A model generated the notes under the pieces. It searched no databases. It had not been told where the DNA came from and worked only from the letters and a program-made list of their open reading frames with translations. Of a stretch of 64,000 bases of DNA, positions 46,619 to 59,104 are shown in pieces (position 1 is the stretch's first letter; each line of letters opens with the position of its first letter). The DNA is taken from positions 1,722,968 to 1,786,967 of the forward strand of contig LNAC01000163.1 in the NCBI GenBank assembly GCA_002007465.1. The letters run 5' to 3'. Source of the DNA: Ailurus styani (lineage: Eukaryota; Chordata; Mammalia; Carnivora; Ailuridae). Made by a program: the position numbers and the translations under genes.

Positions 46619-48289
46619 CACATGTTTAACAGTCCCTTGGGTCTTTACATAAAAATATCAGCTGCCCTGTAGATAAACAAGGTGTGGACAAACAATGCAA
46701 ATAGTGATCTATAGCACAGTCTAGACAGAGTAGTCATCATTCTAGGGAAAAGAAATATAAATGCTAGCCATGAACAGTCTTAGAGTCTAAAGGACAGGTA
46801 GGGAGCCCTTTATGCACAAAACTACATCTACCCTATGGACAGAATTCTAATTGTCTGGAACCGCACCGTGCTTTACACCAGTAGACTGCCCTCATGCCAC
46901 AGAAGGCAGTTTCTGCTACAACACATCTGTTGTCCATCGTGCGTGGATCTCCTTGGTCTGCGCCTGATTCTTTACTTGTCTGTTTTGTTTGTTTCTGCCC
47001 TTGCCTCTGCCTTCGGAGCTGACATTTAGTATTGAGGCACTAATCCCCGACTTATTTCCCTGCCTACTTGACTATACAGCTATTAACTATTTTGGATTAA
47101 TACATCACTGATCCTTCTCACTGAGTTCTCTCAGCCGTGTGTGTGTGTGTGTGTGCCAAGCACAAAACATTGACACCATAATAAAATCTCTCATTTTACA
47201 AGAATGGAGTAGCTAGGCAACAGTGGATTATTTTAAGTATTTGTTAGAATATCTGTCTGATTCGAGCCAAAAATATTCCTGCATTAGATTTTTTTTTAAA
47301 GAAGAATCAAAATTAACCAAAAAACCAGTAGAGGTATTAGACTTTTATAAAACTTCCAAGGCCAGATAAAAAGAATTTCCCAATACACATTTTATTCTCT
47401 ATCCAAAGAAGCACTTAATGTGTGTCCAGTATCTGCTCTTGAGAGTTTACTGTTTTTTGTCTGTTCGGTTTCCATGTCATCCTTCCTCGCAGTTGTTACG
47501 GGCTGTGGTGTGAAGAGTGACCCAGGAACTGCCAGGCCACGTAAATGGCCAACTGCACTTTCCTTAAAGGTCATGAATTAATGTTTTTAACTTAATCCTA
47601 GCTTTAAGTCCTCTTTACCTTTTCTAGAATGAAACTTTACCATACATTTCCTTCTCTTTTCCAGATACAAATTTCTCACTTGATTGAAACTATTTCTGAT
47701 GAAACCTAACATCTATGTGTTGTATTAAGTCCACACCAATCAGAGTACTTGAATTACTGAAGTTTTAGGCAACTTAATTTTTTCAATTAAAATTGGATAT
47801 TATTGGTTATAAAATAATACCCATAATAAATCCACTTCTCCATTTTATCTTGGGATTTAGGAAGAATTAATGTTTTATAACTAGAAAAGAATGCATATGT
47901 AAGGTACACATCGAGTTGATCTGGCAACCACTTCTTTACATTTTACCCTCACTTAACCCAAATATCTGAGAGTTTACTTATCAGCGTTTATGACTTAGAG
48001 TCTTTCTGTTTGCATCAACTAAATACAGTGCCATATATCTGAAAAGGAAATTAACTCTTAATCATCAGAGTAATCATGGGCACCAGAAAAAGCTAAAGCA
48101 TCAGACACCTAGTATTTTAGATGGTTTCTCCAGATGATTGATAAAAAATAGCAATGAAGTGGAGAATATAAGACAAGCTTTGAGGTATCATATAAAATTC
48201 TCCTCTATCTTCACTTTTCTGGCCCAAAATACAACCTAGCTTTTCACATGCATACAGAGATTTTATACACACACATAGAATCATTAACT
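46619..48289. other. Unique AT-rich DNA with a short (GT)n
   Basis: (GT)10 at 47137-47156. No gene or recognised repeat. Confidence 0.55.
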
Positions 48290-49210
48290 ATATTGAGGCA
48301 TATTTTACATATAATTCACCCATCTCAAATAGGCCATTCAATGCTATTTTAGTAAATTGACCAAGTTGTGCAATTGTCACTGTAAAACAATTTTAACACT
48401 TTTTCTCACCCCCAAAAGAATCCTCTTCCTCACCATCATCTCCCTGAACACCCTACCACTCTTTCAGCCAAGTCAACCACTAATTTACTTTCTGTCTCTA
48501 CGGGTTTGTCTTTTCTGGATTCAAATAAATAGAATTATACAATATGGTTTCTTGACCTGGATCCTTTGACTTAGCACAATGTTTTTGAGGTTTATTCATG
48601 GCATAGTGCATATATCAGTAATTTTTTCCTTTTTATTGCTGAATAGTATTCCATTGTATATCTCTAGCACCTTTACCAACTGATGGAAATGTAGATTGTT
48701 TCCAATTTTTGCTGAATCCAGTATTAGGTAGTGTCCAATATTGTGGGTCATGATGCTAACAACATTTGTGTATAAGTCTTATGTAGCTATATGTTTTCAT
48801 TTCTCATGGTTAGATATCAAGAGTATAAATGCTGGGTCACATGCTAAATTATGTTTAAGAGGATTGCAAAAGGGTTTTCCAAAGTGGTTGTGTCATTTTA
48901 CATTGATACCAGCACTGTAAGAGAATTCCCATTTCTCCACATTCTAACATTTTTATTGCCTATCTCTTTTTATTATAGTCACACCAGTGGTTATGAGATG
49001 ATATCTCATTGTGGTTTTCATTTCCTAATAACAAATGATATTGAGCATCTTTTCATGTGCTTATTAGTTGTTCTTATATCTTCTTTTATGAAACATCTAT
49101 TCAAATCTTTCAGTTTTTTTGATTGGTTTGTTTATCTTATTACTTTCAAGGTGCAAGTGTTTTATATTCTGAATACAAATCTCTTATGAGATATGTATTT
49201 TGTCTTTTGA
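48290..49210 (-). mobile_element. L1M-type LINE-1 3' UTR and ORF2 end, minus strand
   Basis: Long antisense match in order: aattcacccatctcaaatag, tcaaataaatagaattatac, ttagcacaatgtttttgagg, ttattgctgaatagtattcc, actgatggaaatgtagattg, tatcaagagtataaatgctg, ggattgcaaaagggttttcc, gtttgtttatcttattactt. ORF2 is riddled with frameshifts and stops. Confidence 0.88.
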
Positions 49211-49214
49211 CTAT

Positions 49215-50815
49215 TAACGTGTCTTGGCATAGACTCCTTTAAGTTTATTCTGCGTGGAAATTTCTCACTACTTGAATCTGTGGGTTTATGTTTTTTCCCC
49301 AAATTTGGGAAAATTTTCAGCTATTTTTCCTGGAATACTTTTCAATATGCTCTCTTATTTCCTGGGACTCCAATGACATGAATATTATATCTTTTGTTTT
49401 AGTCCATCATGTCTCTGAGAATAGTTTTCCCCCCCTCAGTCTCTTTTCTCTGTTTTACAGATTAGGTATTTTCTACTATAGTATCTTCAAGTTCCTGGAT
49501 TCTTTCCTCTGTCATCTTCATTATGGCATTGAACTGAGTTTTTTATTTCAGTTGTATTTTTTAATTCTAAAATTTCCATTTGCTTTTCTTTACATTATCT
49601 ATTTTTTTGCTGAGATTATTTTTTCCTTTGCTTCAGCATGTTTGTAATTGTTTATTGAAGAATTTTTAAGATGACTGCTTAAAAACTCTTGTCAGTTAAT
49701 TCTAGCATCTATGTCATCTGGATATTACTGTTTGTTGGTCTTATTCAGTTTGAGATCTTCTCTGTCCTTGGTATGAAGAGTGATTTTTGATTGAAACCTT
49801 GGGTTGTTACATTAGAAGCCTCAAGGTCTTGTTTAAACCTTGTGCTTTTATCATACCTCCTCTGCTATTCCTCCAGGAGGTAGGGGGAATGTCCCCTTGT
49901 TACTGCCACGTGAAGGAGGAAGTCCAGGTCCTTTACTTGGTCTTCTGTGACACCTGGTTGGGGAGGGGCCACTTTGCTAGACACAAATGGAATTCAGGGC
50001 CTCAAGTAGGCCTCCACTGATATCCTGGCTGGGAGGGGAGGAGGTACCTCTTTCTTTACAGCTCCCGTGTGGCCTCCGTGGACACTGTGGGAAGGTGGCC
50101 TTGTGATTGCTGAGTAGTGGTAAAACTCCTGACTTTCCACTAGCCCTCTCTGATACCATCCCAGGGAGGGAGAAGTAGGGCTGCCTCAGTACTGCCTGGT
50201 AGGGATGAGAGTCAAGGCTCCCCACATATTCTCCCCTGATACTGGGAAGTAGGGGGACTACTCATTACTGCCCGGCATGAGATAAAACTCTGGCTCCCCC
50301 TTGGCTTTCTCTGACATGACCCTAGTAGCAGATTGTAAGGAGGCCCCCCTAGACTCCTAAAGGTAGAAGTCCAGGGTCTGCACTTGGCCTTCACCAGCCC
50401 AGCAGTAGAGATGAGACTGTAAATTTTGTTCTGTCGTGTTTGGCTGGAGTAAAGGGTCTTTTTCTAAAAGTTTTCGGTCTTCCTATGCTGCTGTTTTCTT
50501 GACCCTTTGGCTAGAGCTTTGCTTGGGACTATTTTGTCTGTGAGTACTGGTATTCTCAGGGTTGCCAGATTCTCCAACATCCAGTTAGAGAGGAGGCAAA
50601 AAAAAAAAAATCCTGGGAATTCACTGTTGTGTTGTTTCTTGCATGGTGAGGTCCCTAGACAGGCTACCTTTTCCTTCTACCTCTCTGTTTCCTTATGTCT
50701 GTTTTATATATAACATCTAAGATTTTCAGTTGTTTTTAGTGAAAGGAACAGTGAAAAGTACATCTTACTCCATGCTCCCTGAAGCAGAAGTCATCAGAAT
50801 ATTTTTGAAGGAGTG
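49215..50815 (-). mobile_element. Second L1M-type segment, minus strand, with internal repeats
   Basis: T-rich antisense LINE sequence (aaatttgggaaaattttcag, ttctaaaatttccatttgct, tgtcagttaattctagcatc, gagtgatttttgattgaaac). It is followed by several imperfect units of about 85-90 bp, each with a 'ggctctcc…ctgacac…gggaggg' pattern (49900-50400), and an end resembling tactccatgctccctgaagc. Probably the 5' side or a different L1M subfamily from the block at 48290. Subfamily unresolved. Confidence 0.65.
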
Positions 50816-51226
50816 TCACATACAACAGCCACCAAGATTCTTTTTTTTTTTTTCAAATTCCCCAAATATTTTTATTTTACTTGATTCCAGTATGGTTAAC
50901 TTACAGTGTATATTAGATTAAGGTGAACAATATTGTGTTTAAGGTTTTACTTTTACTCCAGTTATCATACAATATTAGTTTCATTTGTACAATATAGTGA
51001 TTTCACACTTCCATATAACACCAGCGCTCAACATAAGTTCACTCCTTAATCCCCATCACCCATTTAACCTATCCTCCTACCCATGTAAGGTATACAGTAC
51101 TGAGATTTGACAATTCTATACATTACTTAGCGTGCATTATATTAAGTATACTCTTAATTCCCTTCACCAATTTCACCCATCCCCTAACCCACCTCCCCTT
51201 TGGAACCATCATTTTGTTCTCTATAG

Positions 51227-51412
51227 TTAAGAATCTGTTTCTTGGTACACCTCTTTTTTTCGTTGTCTTATTTCTTGAATTCCACATTGAGTGAAATCAT
51301 ATGGTATTTGTCTTTCTCTGACTATTTCACTTAGTATTCTACTCTCTAGATCCATCCATGCCATTGCAAATTGCAAGATTTCATTCTTTTTTATGGCTGA
51401 ATAATTTTCCAT
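51227..51412 (-). pseudogene. L1 ORF2 C-terminal remnant
   Basis: About 61 codons beginning MENYSAIKKNEI, the conserved extreme C-terminal region of L1 ORF2 (reverse-transcriptase/endonuclease protein). Its natural stop is probably near here. The frame is cut from the rest of ORF2 by the CAN-SINE at 51437-51649. It has no endonuclease or reverse-transcriptase domain and no function of its own. Confidence 0.9.
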
Positions 51413-51436
51413 TTACACACACACCCCACATCTTTA

Positions 51437-51649
51437 TTTTTTTTATTTTTTATTTTTTAAGATTTATTTATTTATTTATTTCACAGAGGGAGAGAGATCA
51501 CAAGGAGGCAGAGAGGCAGGCAGAGAGAGAAGGGGAAGCAGGCTCCCTGCTGAGCAGAGAGCCTGATGCGGGCCTCGATCCCAGGACCCTGAGATCATGA
51601 CCTGAGCCGAAAGCAGAGGCTTTAACCCACTGAGCCACCCAGGCGCCCC
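51437..51649 (-). mobile_element. CAN-SINE nested in the LINE-1
   Basis: T-rich tail (ttttttttattttttattttt), body near consensus, right end gagccacccaggcgcccc. Perfect 16-bp duplication acaccccacatcttta at 51421-51436 and 51650-51665, both copies inside L1 sequence, so the SINE is younger than the L1. Confidence 0.97.
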
Positions 51650-52981
51650 ACACCCCACATCTTTAAACATTCATCTACCAGTAGAAACTTCGGCTGCTTC
51701 TACAATATGGCTATTGTACATCATGCTGCTATAAACGTAAGGGTGCATAAACCCCTTGGAATTAGTGTTTTCATATTTTTTGGGTAAATAACCAGTAGTG
51801 TGATTACTAGATGAGAGCAAACCTCCATACTGTCTTCAGTAGTGGCTACACAAATTTACATTCCCATCAACAATGCACAGCAGTTCATTTTTCTCCACAT
51901 CCTTGCCAACATTTGTTGTTTCTTGAGGTCTTCAGTGTAGCCATTCTCACAGGTGTGAGGTGATATCACCTTGTGGTTTTGATTTGCATTTCCCTGACAA
52001 CGAATGATGTTGAGTTTCTTTTCATCAGTCTATTGGTCATCTGTATATCTTCTTTGGAGAAATGTCTGTTCACAGCTTCTGTCCATTTTAATTAGATTAT
52101 TTGTGTGGGGGTTTAGTACTGAGTTGCATATATTTTTTATATATTTTGGATACTAATCCTTTATCAAATATGTCACTTACAATTGCCTTCTATTCAGTAG
52201 GATGTGTTTTAATTTTGTTGAATATTTCCTCTGCTGTGTAGAAGCTTTTTATTTTGATGTAGTCTCAATGGTTTATTTTTTTCTTTTGTCTCCCTTGCCT
52301 CAGGAAACATAGATAGAAAAATACTGTTATGGCCAATGTCAGAGATATTACTGTCCATGCTCTAAGATTTTTATCTTAGTCTTCAGGACTCTCATTTTGG
52401 CTCTTACTCCATTTTAGAATTTTGGTTAGTTTGTGTATAGTGTAAGAAAGTGGTCCAGTTTAATTCTTTTGCACAAAACTGTCCAGTTTTCCCAACACCA
52501 TTTGTCAGACAGTCTTTTTCCCATTACACATTCTTGCTCCCTTTATTGAAGATTAATTGACCATAAAATTGTGGGTTTATTTCTGGACTCTCTTCTCTGT
52601 TCTATTGATCCATGTGTCTATTTTGGTGTCAATACCATACTGTTTTTATTGCAACAGCTTTGGAGTACATCTTGAAATCTAGGATTGTGATACTTCAGCT
52701 TTGTTCTTCTTTTTCAACATTGCTTTCAGATCTTTTGTGATTCTATACAAATTTTAGGATTATTTTTTCTAGTCCTGTGAAAAATGCTGTTTGCATTTTG
52801 ATAGAAATTATATTAAATCTGTAGCTTGCTTTGGGTAGCATGGACATTTTAACAATATTTTTTTCTTCCAATCCATAAGCATGAAGTAACTTTCCATTTG
52901 TTTGTGTCATCTTCAATTTCTTTCATCAGTGTTTTATAGTTTTCAGAGTACAGGTCTTTCATCTCCTTGTTAAGTTTATTC

Positions 52982-53149
52982 CTAAGTATTATTATCTTCT
53001 GTGCAATTATAAATGGGACTGTTTTTCCTAATTTCTCTTTCTGCTACTTCATTAGTGTAGAAAAATGCAATAGATTTCTTTACATTGATTTTATATCCTG
53101 AGACCTTACTGAATTCATTTTTCAGTTCTAGCAGGTTTTCTTTCTTTTG
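52982..53149 (-). pseudogene. L1 ORF2 internal remnant at the truncation point
   Basis: The minus strand reads ENLLELKNEFSKVSGYKIN and onward, the ORF2 stretch downstream of the reverse-transcriptase core. The open frame extends artificially through the target-site duplication into flanking DNA up to 53227. Downstream ORF2 toward 51666 is interrupted by several stops. Confidence 0.9.
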
Positions 53150-53229
53150 AGCCACCAAGATTCTTGTACAGAGTTGTAAATTTGTGTTTCTTGGTGCCCG
53201 AAGTTTCAAAATATCAGAACATATCATTT

Positions 53230-53391
53230 ATTCATTTATGAGTCCTTAACTCATGCCAGGTATCCCATTAGGCACAACTAGAAGCAATGAACTGGTCAGA
53301 TACCCCATATTCAGGGGGCTGACAGCTATCTAGGAAGCACTGGAAAACAAACATAAGAACAAGTATAACAATGGGATATAAGCACAAACAT
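53230..53391 (-). mobile_element. LINE-2 3' end, minus strand (part 1)
   Basis: Antisense L2: ttattcatttatgagtcctt, aactcatgccaggtatccca, ggggctgacagctatctagg and acaaacataagaacaagtat. It probably continues at 54165 beyond two CAN-SINEs. Confidence 0.6.
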
Positions 53392-53406
53392 AAAAGGAAG
53401 TAAGAA

Positions 53407-53611
53407 AGGGGTGCCTGGGTGACACAATCTATTAAGTGTTCTACTCTTGATTTTGGCTCAGGTCATGATCTCAGGGTTATCAGATCGAGCTCCACATGGG
53501 GCTACAAGCTGGGCGTGGAGCCTGCTTAAGATTCTCTCTCCCTCTGTCCCTCCTTGCTAACCCCCCCCCACTCATACACCACATGAGCTCTCACTCTCCC
53601 TCTCAAAAAAA
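53407..53611 (+). mobile_element. CAN-SINE, older, plus strand
   Basis: Starts ggggtgcctgggtgacacaat, contains tctactcttgattttggctc and ends in ctctcaaaaaaaaaaaa. Imperfect duplication aaaggaagtaaga (about 53392) and aaaggaaataaga (about 53615). Confidence 0.93.
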
Positions 53612-53625
53612 AAAAAGGAAATAAG

Positions 53626-53936
53626 AGGGATAATGGCAGCACAAATGAATAATCAATTCTAACTCATGGGGTCAGGGTCTCTTATACATCAGTTATAATA
53701 TACTTTAATCTTTTATACATTAAGCACAGTAGACACGGTACCTAGGACCCACAATACTTTTAGGGGCCTATGAAAAGGTTTTAATTTCTTCTAAAATCAG
53801 AAAATGGACTTGTAGGCAGAAAAAAAATTAATATATATTATTAAATTCAGTTTTATATCATTCAATTATAAAATATAAATTTAAATTTTTTTTAAACTAG
53901 AGAAAGGGGTCCCCAGAGGAAACTTGCTTAGAGTCC
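53626..53936. other. AT-rich DNA between two CAN-SINEs
   Basis: May include decayed L2 (continuing from 53391) but no stretch is clear enough to call. No gene. Confidence 0.4.
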
Positions 53937-53953
53937 AAAAAAGTAATAATCCA

Positions 53954-54140
53954 GGGGCACCTGGGTGGCTCAGTGAGTTAAAGCCTCTGCCTTCGGCTCA
54001 GGTCATGATGTCAGGGTCCTGGGATCAAGCCCCGCATCGGGCTCTCCGCTCAGCAGAGGGCCTGCTTCCCCCTCTCTCTCTGCCTACTTGTGATCTCTCT
54101 CTCTCTGTGTCAAGTAAATAAATTTAAAAAATCTTTTTAA
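53954..54140 (+). mobile_element. CAN-SINE, plus strand
   Basis: Head ggggcacctgggtggctcag, body near consensus, A-rich tail. Duplication aaaaagtaataatcca (53938-53953) and aaaaagtagtaatcca (54141-54156), one mismatch. Confidence 0.96.
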
Positions 54141-54164
54141 AAAAAGTAGTAATCCAGCCCTAGT

Positions 54165-54350
54165 TGAGACAAAGTTAAGGAAAAATTTCCTAGAAGAGAT
54201 GGCTGTTCAAGTTGATTAAAATAAATGTAGGAGGATGAGAGAAGCATGTAAGCTAAAGGGAGCCGCAGGAGCAAAGGTTCCAAAGATATGAATCAGCCTC
54301 ACAGGTTTGAGAAACTAAAAACAAAGACCAGGCCAAATGTATGAAAACCA
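54165..54350 (-). mobile_element. LINE-2 fragment, minus strand (part 2)
   Basis: Antisense L2 words: agttgattaaaataaatgta, ggaggatgagagaagcatgt, gagccgcaggagcaaaggtt and ccaggccaaatgtatg. Order and orientation fit a continuation of the L2 at 53230. Confidence 0.55.
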
Positions 54351-55157
54351 GGATGAGCTACCAAAATGTATGTACATTTAACTCTGTATTATGACAAACT
54401 GTTGCCAGCAGAGTTCCTCAAGAACAAGAAATACAAGATGGTCCATTTCCATATCAGATAGGAACACAGGGAAAAAGAGGAGTATTGACAGATAGCGCTG
54501 TTTCCTGGCAATACATTCAGACAGGGCTCCTATTTCTAGGCAGCTAAGTATATTATAAATCAGAATTATCCAATGAAGGGATCGATGCCTTCTCATATGT
54601 TTCCACTGATCGTTCCACATAATTTACTCTTGTTTATGAGAAGTGTTATAATTCCTAATCAACCCAGGACAAATACAAAAATAATTACTGATGACAGAGT
54701 ATCTGTTTTAGTGATTCTGAATATGGATGGTGATGGAACATGGTCACAGCCAGATGGGGATAAACTTGACTTTTAAGCTTTGCAAAATTGGCTCCAGCTG
54801 ACCAGGCAAGGAAGCTGCAAAGGACAAAAATGTCCTTGAAAAATAGGCACCATGACTCAGTGGGTCTTTCTGCCCAGCTTTGATGAGAATCTAAAATTAC
54901 CAGTGGCCAGGGACCAAAGTCACAGGCTGTGGTCATTCTCAGTAGCCTAGAGTCTATTATTTTAGGGAAGCTAGAGCTTTCTCTTTGGACAGAGACCATT
55001 TTGAGCTAATTTTGGTAAAAAATGTCATGGCTCCCATCAAAGTTAGGATAATGTGAATTAATGGAGTTTACATAGACAACAACAATAATGACACCAAAAA
55101 TGGTACCCTTCTGAGGAACCCAAGAATTCTTCACTCTGAGGACACAATGACTTAGGA
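54351..55157. other. Unique DNA, no gene seen
   Basis: A 104-codon minus frame at 54685-54999 has no domain. No repeat recognised. Confidence 0.5.
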
Positions 55158-55397
55158 CAGTGTTTGTGAACGCTGTCACTATTGATATTGTAGGTCAGGT
55201 AATTCTTTGTCGTGCAGGGCTGTCCTGAGCATTGTTAGATGTTTAGTTACATCCCTGGCTTCAGTCGTGAGATGCCAACAGTAGCAACCCCCTTCCGAAA
55301 TCACTGACAACTAAAAAGGTTTATAGACATTGCCAGATAGCCTCTTCAAGAGGTGAGTGGGGTATGGCGAGTGATGATTTCTGGGAGAGAACCACTA
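55158..55397 (-). mobile_element. MER5A-type hAT transposon, minus strand
   Basis: Reverse complement layout of MER5A: cagtgtttgtgaacgctgtc, actattgatattgtaggtca, ggtaattctttgtcgtgcag, ggctgtcctgagcattgtta, gatgtttagttacatccctg, gagatgccaacagtagcaac and gagagaaccactaa at the right end. About 240 bp including a small insertion. Confidence 0.9.
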
Positions 55398-57649
55398 ATT
55401 TAGGAGACTTGAAAGCAGAGCTCCTAGAACAAGAGAATTTTTGAGCTGATGAGGAACTTGCTTCATCTGGGATAAGGAACATAGTTTTGCCCAAGGGTAC
55501 AAACCTATGCCTGCTTAGTACCCAACAGAGGGAATTTTGTAAAAAAAATTTTTTTTTTTGCTTATTTCCATATGGTGTGGGATCTCAAAAAAGGAGTGTT
55601 GAAAACAAGCTTAAACAACCTTAAAATAGCTCTGGAGGGATTTTGCTTCCAGTTAAGAGAAAGCAACTGAGACTGGATTTCATGCCTGACAACTAAAACA
55701 TATAGACAAAAATAAATAGACAATGGTATTCAAGGCATTGGACATAGGGCAATACAGGGCAGTGATCCCTAAAAGGTGAGAGCAGGGGTGAGTCCTATGG
55801 CTGCCCCCAGCTTATTGCCTGAAGAGTCTTTAGGCCATAGTAGACAAGGGGAACCCAGAAAAGTGGCCAGTGGTCTCCCTGAATAGGCAGAGATGAGAAT
55901 GTGGAGGGAGCCCAGGCAACTGGAGTTCCCAAAGCAGAGTACAGAGAAGAGAACAGTGCAGAGAGAGAGAGAGTCAGTTGCTCTGCAGAGGGTCCCTTTT
56001 GAGTCATTAGCAGACTTCTGGTGAGCGTGAATGGGAAGTACCCAAGTCCTGAGAGAAACCATCTAGAGGGATCAGAGCAAATAATCACCAGGGTTCACAC
56101 ATGACTAAGAATATTTTCTGTTCCCACCAATCAAGACAGACTCCCAATTTGCCAGATAGCTGGTAAAGGGACTTCAGTGTTGGCTAAATAATATAACCAG
56201 TATGAAAACAACTCTCATCCAAGAGCCACAAGTGGCACCGAGAAGTACTCCTTGTAGAATATTATTGTTGTTTTTTTTTCCTTTTTCTTTCATTTGTTTG
56301 TTACAGAATACTAAATATTTATTGAGATTCTAGGTCACTGAGTGGTAGGCTTTCCCCAGATATTGGGGGCCACAGAAGCAAGAATACGTGGCAGCACATC
56401 CACAGCTCAGGTCATGTCAAAGGCATCTCTGACATGAGTTTTACCGCAATGGACATGGTGGAAGTTTCTAGAAATTCCTCAAAATTAGGTTTGTGTAACA
56501 TTAAAATATTATTAGGTCTACAAAGGGGGAAAATAGGGCTTATTTCTATGTAACCCAACTCTTATGAGAGGTAAGGGAGATTGCAGAAGAGGAGAAATTA
56601 AGGGGTGAGAAACAGTGAGTTGTGAGAATTTCATTTTATTCCACAATACTCAGGGTGAGCCAAAATCCCCCAATCCAGCTCATCTTTAACACATGTTAAA
56701 AGACTCATTAACTTCCTTGGTGGTGCTGAACTACCCCTCACTGTTCTGGATCATTTCTATTCAGTACATTATCTCTGACTAGGATCACAGTTTGCATTTA
56801 ATTTCCCAAAGCTGGAAAACCTATTTCTTTTCTTTTAGTTCTTTCTCTTTCCCCCTCCTCTTTGTCCTCCTCCTCCTCCTCCTTCTTCTTTTTAAAGCAA
56901 CAAAGACATGAAGGGATAGGAACAAACTGCATGGGTTGTAGGTGAGCACAAAACAGATTTCATCATAAGGTGGTGTGTGATTTAGGAATGCACTTCTTAG
57001 GCTTTCAAGAGAAATTCTTTACTCTGTTCAATTTTAGAGATGCTTTTCAAAGCTTGTGAGGAATGATGATGTAAAGGCCCACATAATAGGAGAGTGACTT
57101 TGGCACTCCCTTGTTCCTCCAGTCTCTTCCCTACATCGTGCCTCACAGCTAGATCCACAGTCCAGCCCTTGAACTAGCCCATGCTAAGGCAGGGAGATAC
57201 AAAGAGTGTAACACCCTCAAATTAGGGAAATCTAGACTGGAGTCAAATCTTTACACAATAGTCACCACTGAGGGGCCTTACGAGGATACCTGGGCCCCAA
57301 CATTGGTTTTGAGTGACTTTTCAGACCCAGGAATAATTCCAGGTTCCTTCTGGGCTCCCATACTACCTGGCCTGGTCCATATGACCAGTCGTCAACCTTG
57401 TCCCTACTGCTTAAATCTGATGTATCACCACCCTCCTAGTACCTCGGTCTCTCTCCAGGCCTGCATTCCTGCCTGGACCTCACCCAGTGACTCAGTTGCC
57501 CCATTTATCTTGGTGGGTCCTCTGAATCTGCCAGAGTGCCTGGTTCACACTTCCGCCACATGCCTGAATGGATAGTCTACAAGACAGCCACTGGCCCTTG
57601 TCACCAGAGTATCACTGGACATGTAGGGTCTCTGCCGCTGGACCTCTCA
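55398..57649. other. Unique DNA with a (CCT)n/(CTT)n run
   Basis: Trinucleotide run cctcctcctcctcctccttc at about 56866-56893. Short overlapping frames at 55769-56088 and 57303-57575 have no domain. The part from about 57300 may already be decayed L2. Confidence 0.45.
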
Positions 57650-58165
57650 CAACTGAAACAGAGATTGCCTGGCTAATGTCTGAGCTTGCTCTACTTTTTG
57701 ATTCTGTCAGACCTCTCCAGTCCCCTTTTGCAACAATCTCCACTCTGAGTCCACCCCAGCCTTTCTACACTCCAGTCACTCCGTTTCTGCCACATGCTGA
57801 GCTCTTTCTCACCTCTGGGCCTCTTCACACACTGCCTCCAAGAGTACTCTTCCTCTTCCATATTTGCCTAGTAAATGTCTGCGCCTCCTTCAGCTCTGTA
57901 ATTAAATGTCATTTTCAATGGGAATGTTTCCTTAACTGCCCTGATGGGTTCAGTTCTTTTATGCACTTTCCTCATATTCCTTTGTAGTATTTATTGCAGA
58001 ATTCTTTAAGGTCTGTCCCTTCTCTAGACTGTTGATCAGCTTTGCTCCATGTGGCCAGGGCCATGTTTGCTGGTCTTGCTCAACACTGCTAACCTTAGTA
58101 CCTTGTACCGCACATGGCAGCACACATGGCTGCACAGTAAATGTTGACACTGACGATGTGCCCAA
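57650..58165 (+). mobile_element. LINE-2 3' end, plus strand
   Basis: Sense L2: cacatgctgagctctttctc, cttcctcttccatatttgcc, attaaatgtcattttcaatg, catattcctttgtagtattt, ctgttgatcagctttgctcc and cacagtaaatgttgacact. Diverged but ordered. Confidence 0.75.
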
Positions 58166-59049
58166 ACTGCCCAGCTCCCGTGACTGACTTCACATCTGCC
58201 CTGGGTCAGTTCTTTAGCTCCCTGTCCTAACTAGGTCTTGTTTTTCTAGGTTTTGCATGAACTCAACAATATGGTACTACTGTAGGTGTTGGGTCAACCC
58301 CATTTAACCACTCTAACTAGCTAAGACCCAGTATACCTATGCCCAAAGGACTATGAAAAATAGTGTTTTTGAAGTCCTAGAAATCAAAATGTAAACAAGA
58401 AAACATCTCAACATGTAAAATGGAAACAAGGAAATTATTCCACTGAATTCTACTTCTGAGTCTTTGATCGTTAAAAAAATAATCATTTGAAAATAAAATC
58501 ACTTTAGACTGCTGCTTTAAAGGTGTATGCCATAATTAAATATAATGAAAGTTAAAAGTTGAATTGTAAAGAGAGGGAGCCAAAGTCCACCTAGAAGCGA
58601 GCCATCTCTGTTAGGGACTAGGCTTTTAAAAATAACAAGGAGCACAAGGATGATGTCAAGCACAGAGCTCAGCAGGTGACCTGAAGCAGTTGGGAGGAAA
58701 GCAGAGAGCACGGTAATGTCTAAATGGTTGACTGGAAGGGGTACGCTGGATCACATTACGGGCTACCACCAGGAGAACTGCTTACTAGGAAAACAATGCC
58801 CAGACAAGCAGGATGTTGTTCTCATTTCTTTTAAAAATGTCGTTAGTGCTTACCCCTAATTTTTCACCAAGAAAAAAACAATAACTGAAAAAAGTAGCAG
58901 GGCATAAAGAGCTTTTCTTAATTATAAAGTAGTGAGTTAATGTTGCCCTCAATAAAATCAAAGGTTGGAAGGAAATGAGATTTGATGCTCAGTTAAACTG
59001 AAACTTTGAAGCCCTGGAGCAAGGACAAGAAGTATGCACATAGGGAAAA
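58166..59049. other. Unique DNA, no gene seen
   Basis: No repeat or exon recognised. Confidence 0.5.
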
Positions 59050-59072
59050 GTGTGCGCGTGCACGCACACGCA

Positions 59073-59104
<32 letters not shown>

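Larger units (their letters stand above)
50843..53149 (-). mobile_element. 5'-truncated LINE-1 insertion, about 2.3 kb
   Basis: Carnivore L1 on the minus strand: poly-T at 50843, then the 3' UTR (aatatttttattttacttga, ccagcgctcaacataagttc, tgaattccacattgagtgaa), the ORF2 C-terminal coding part, and a truncated 5' end at 53149. A perfect 16-bp target-site duplication, agccaccaagattctt, lies at 50827-50842 and 53150-53165. A CAN-SINE (51437-51649) later inserted into it. Frame breaks show that the copy is dead. Confidence 0.97.

Noticed and set aside
57303..57987. Overlapping 90- and 139-codon plus-strand frames
   Set aside because: The second overlaps the LINE-2 3' end; both lack domains and intron signals.
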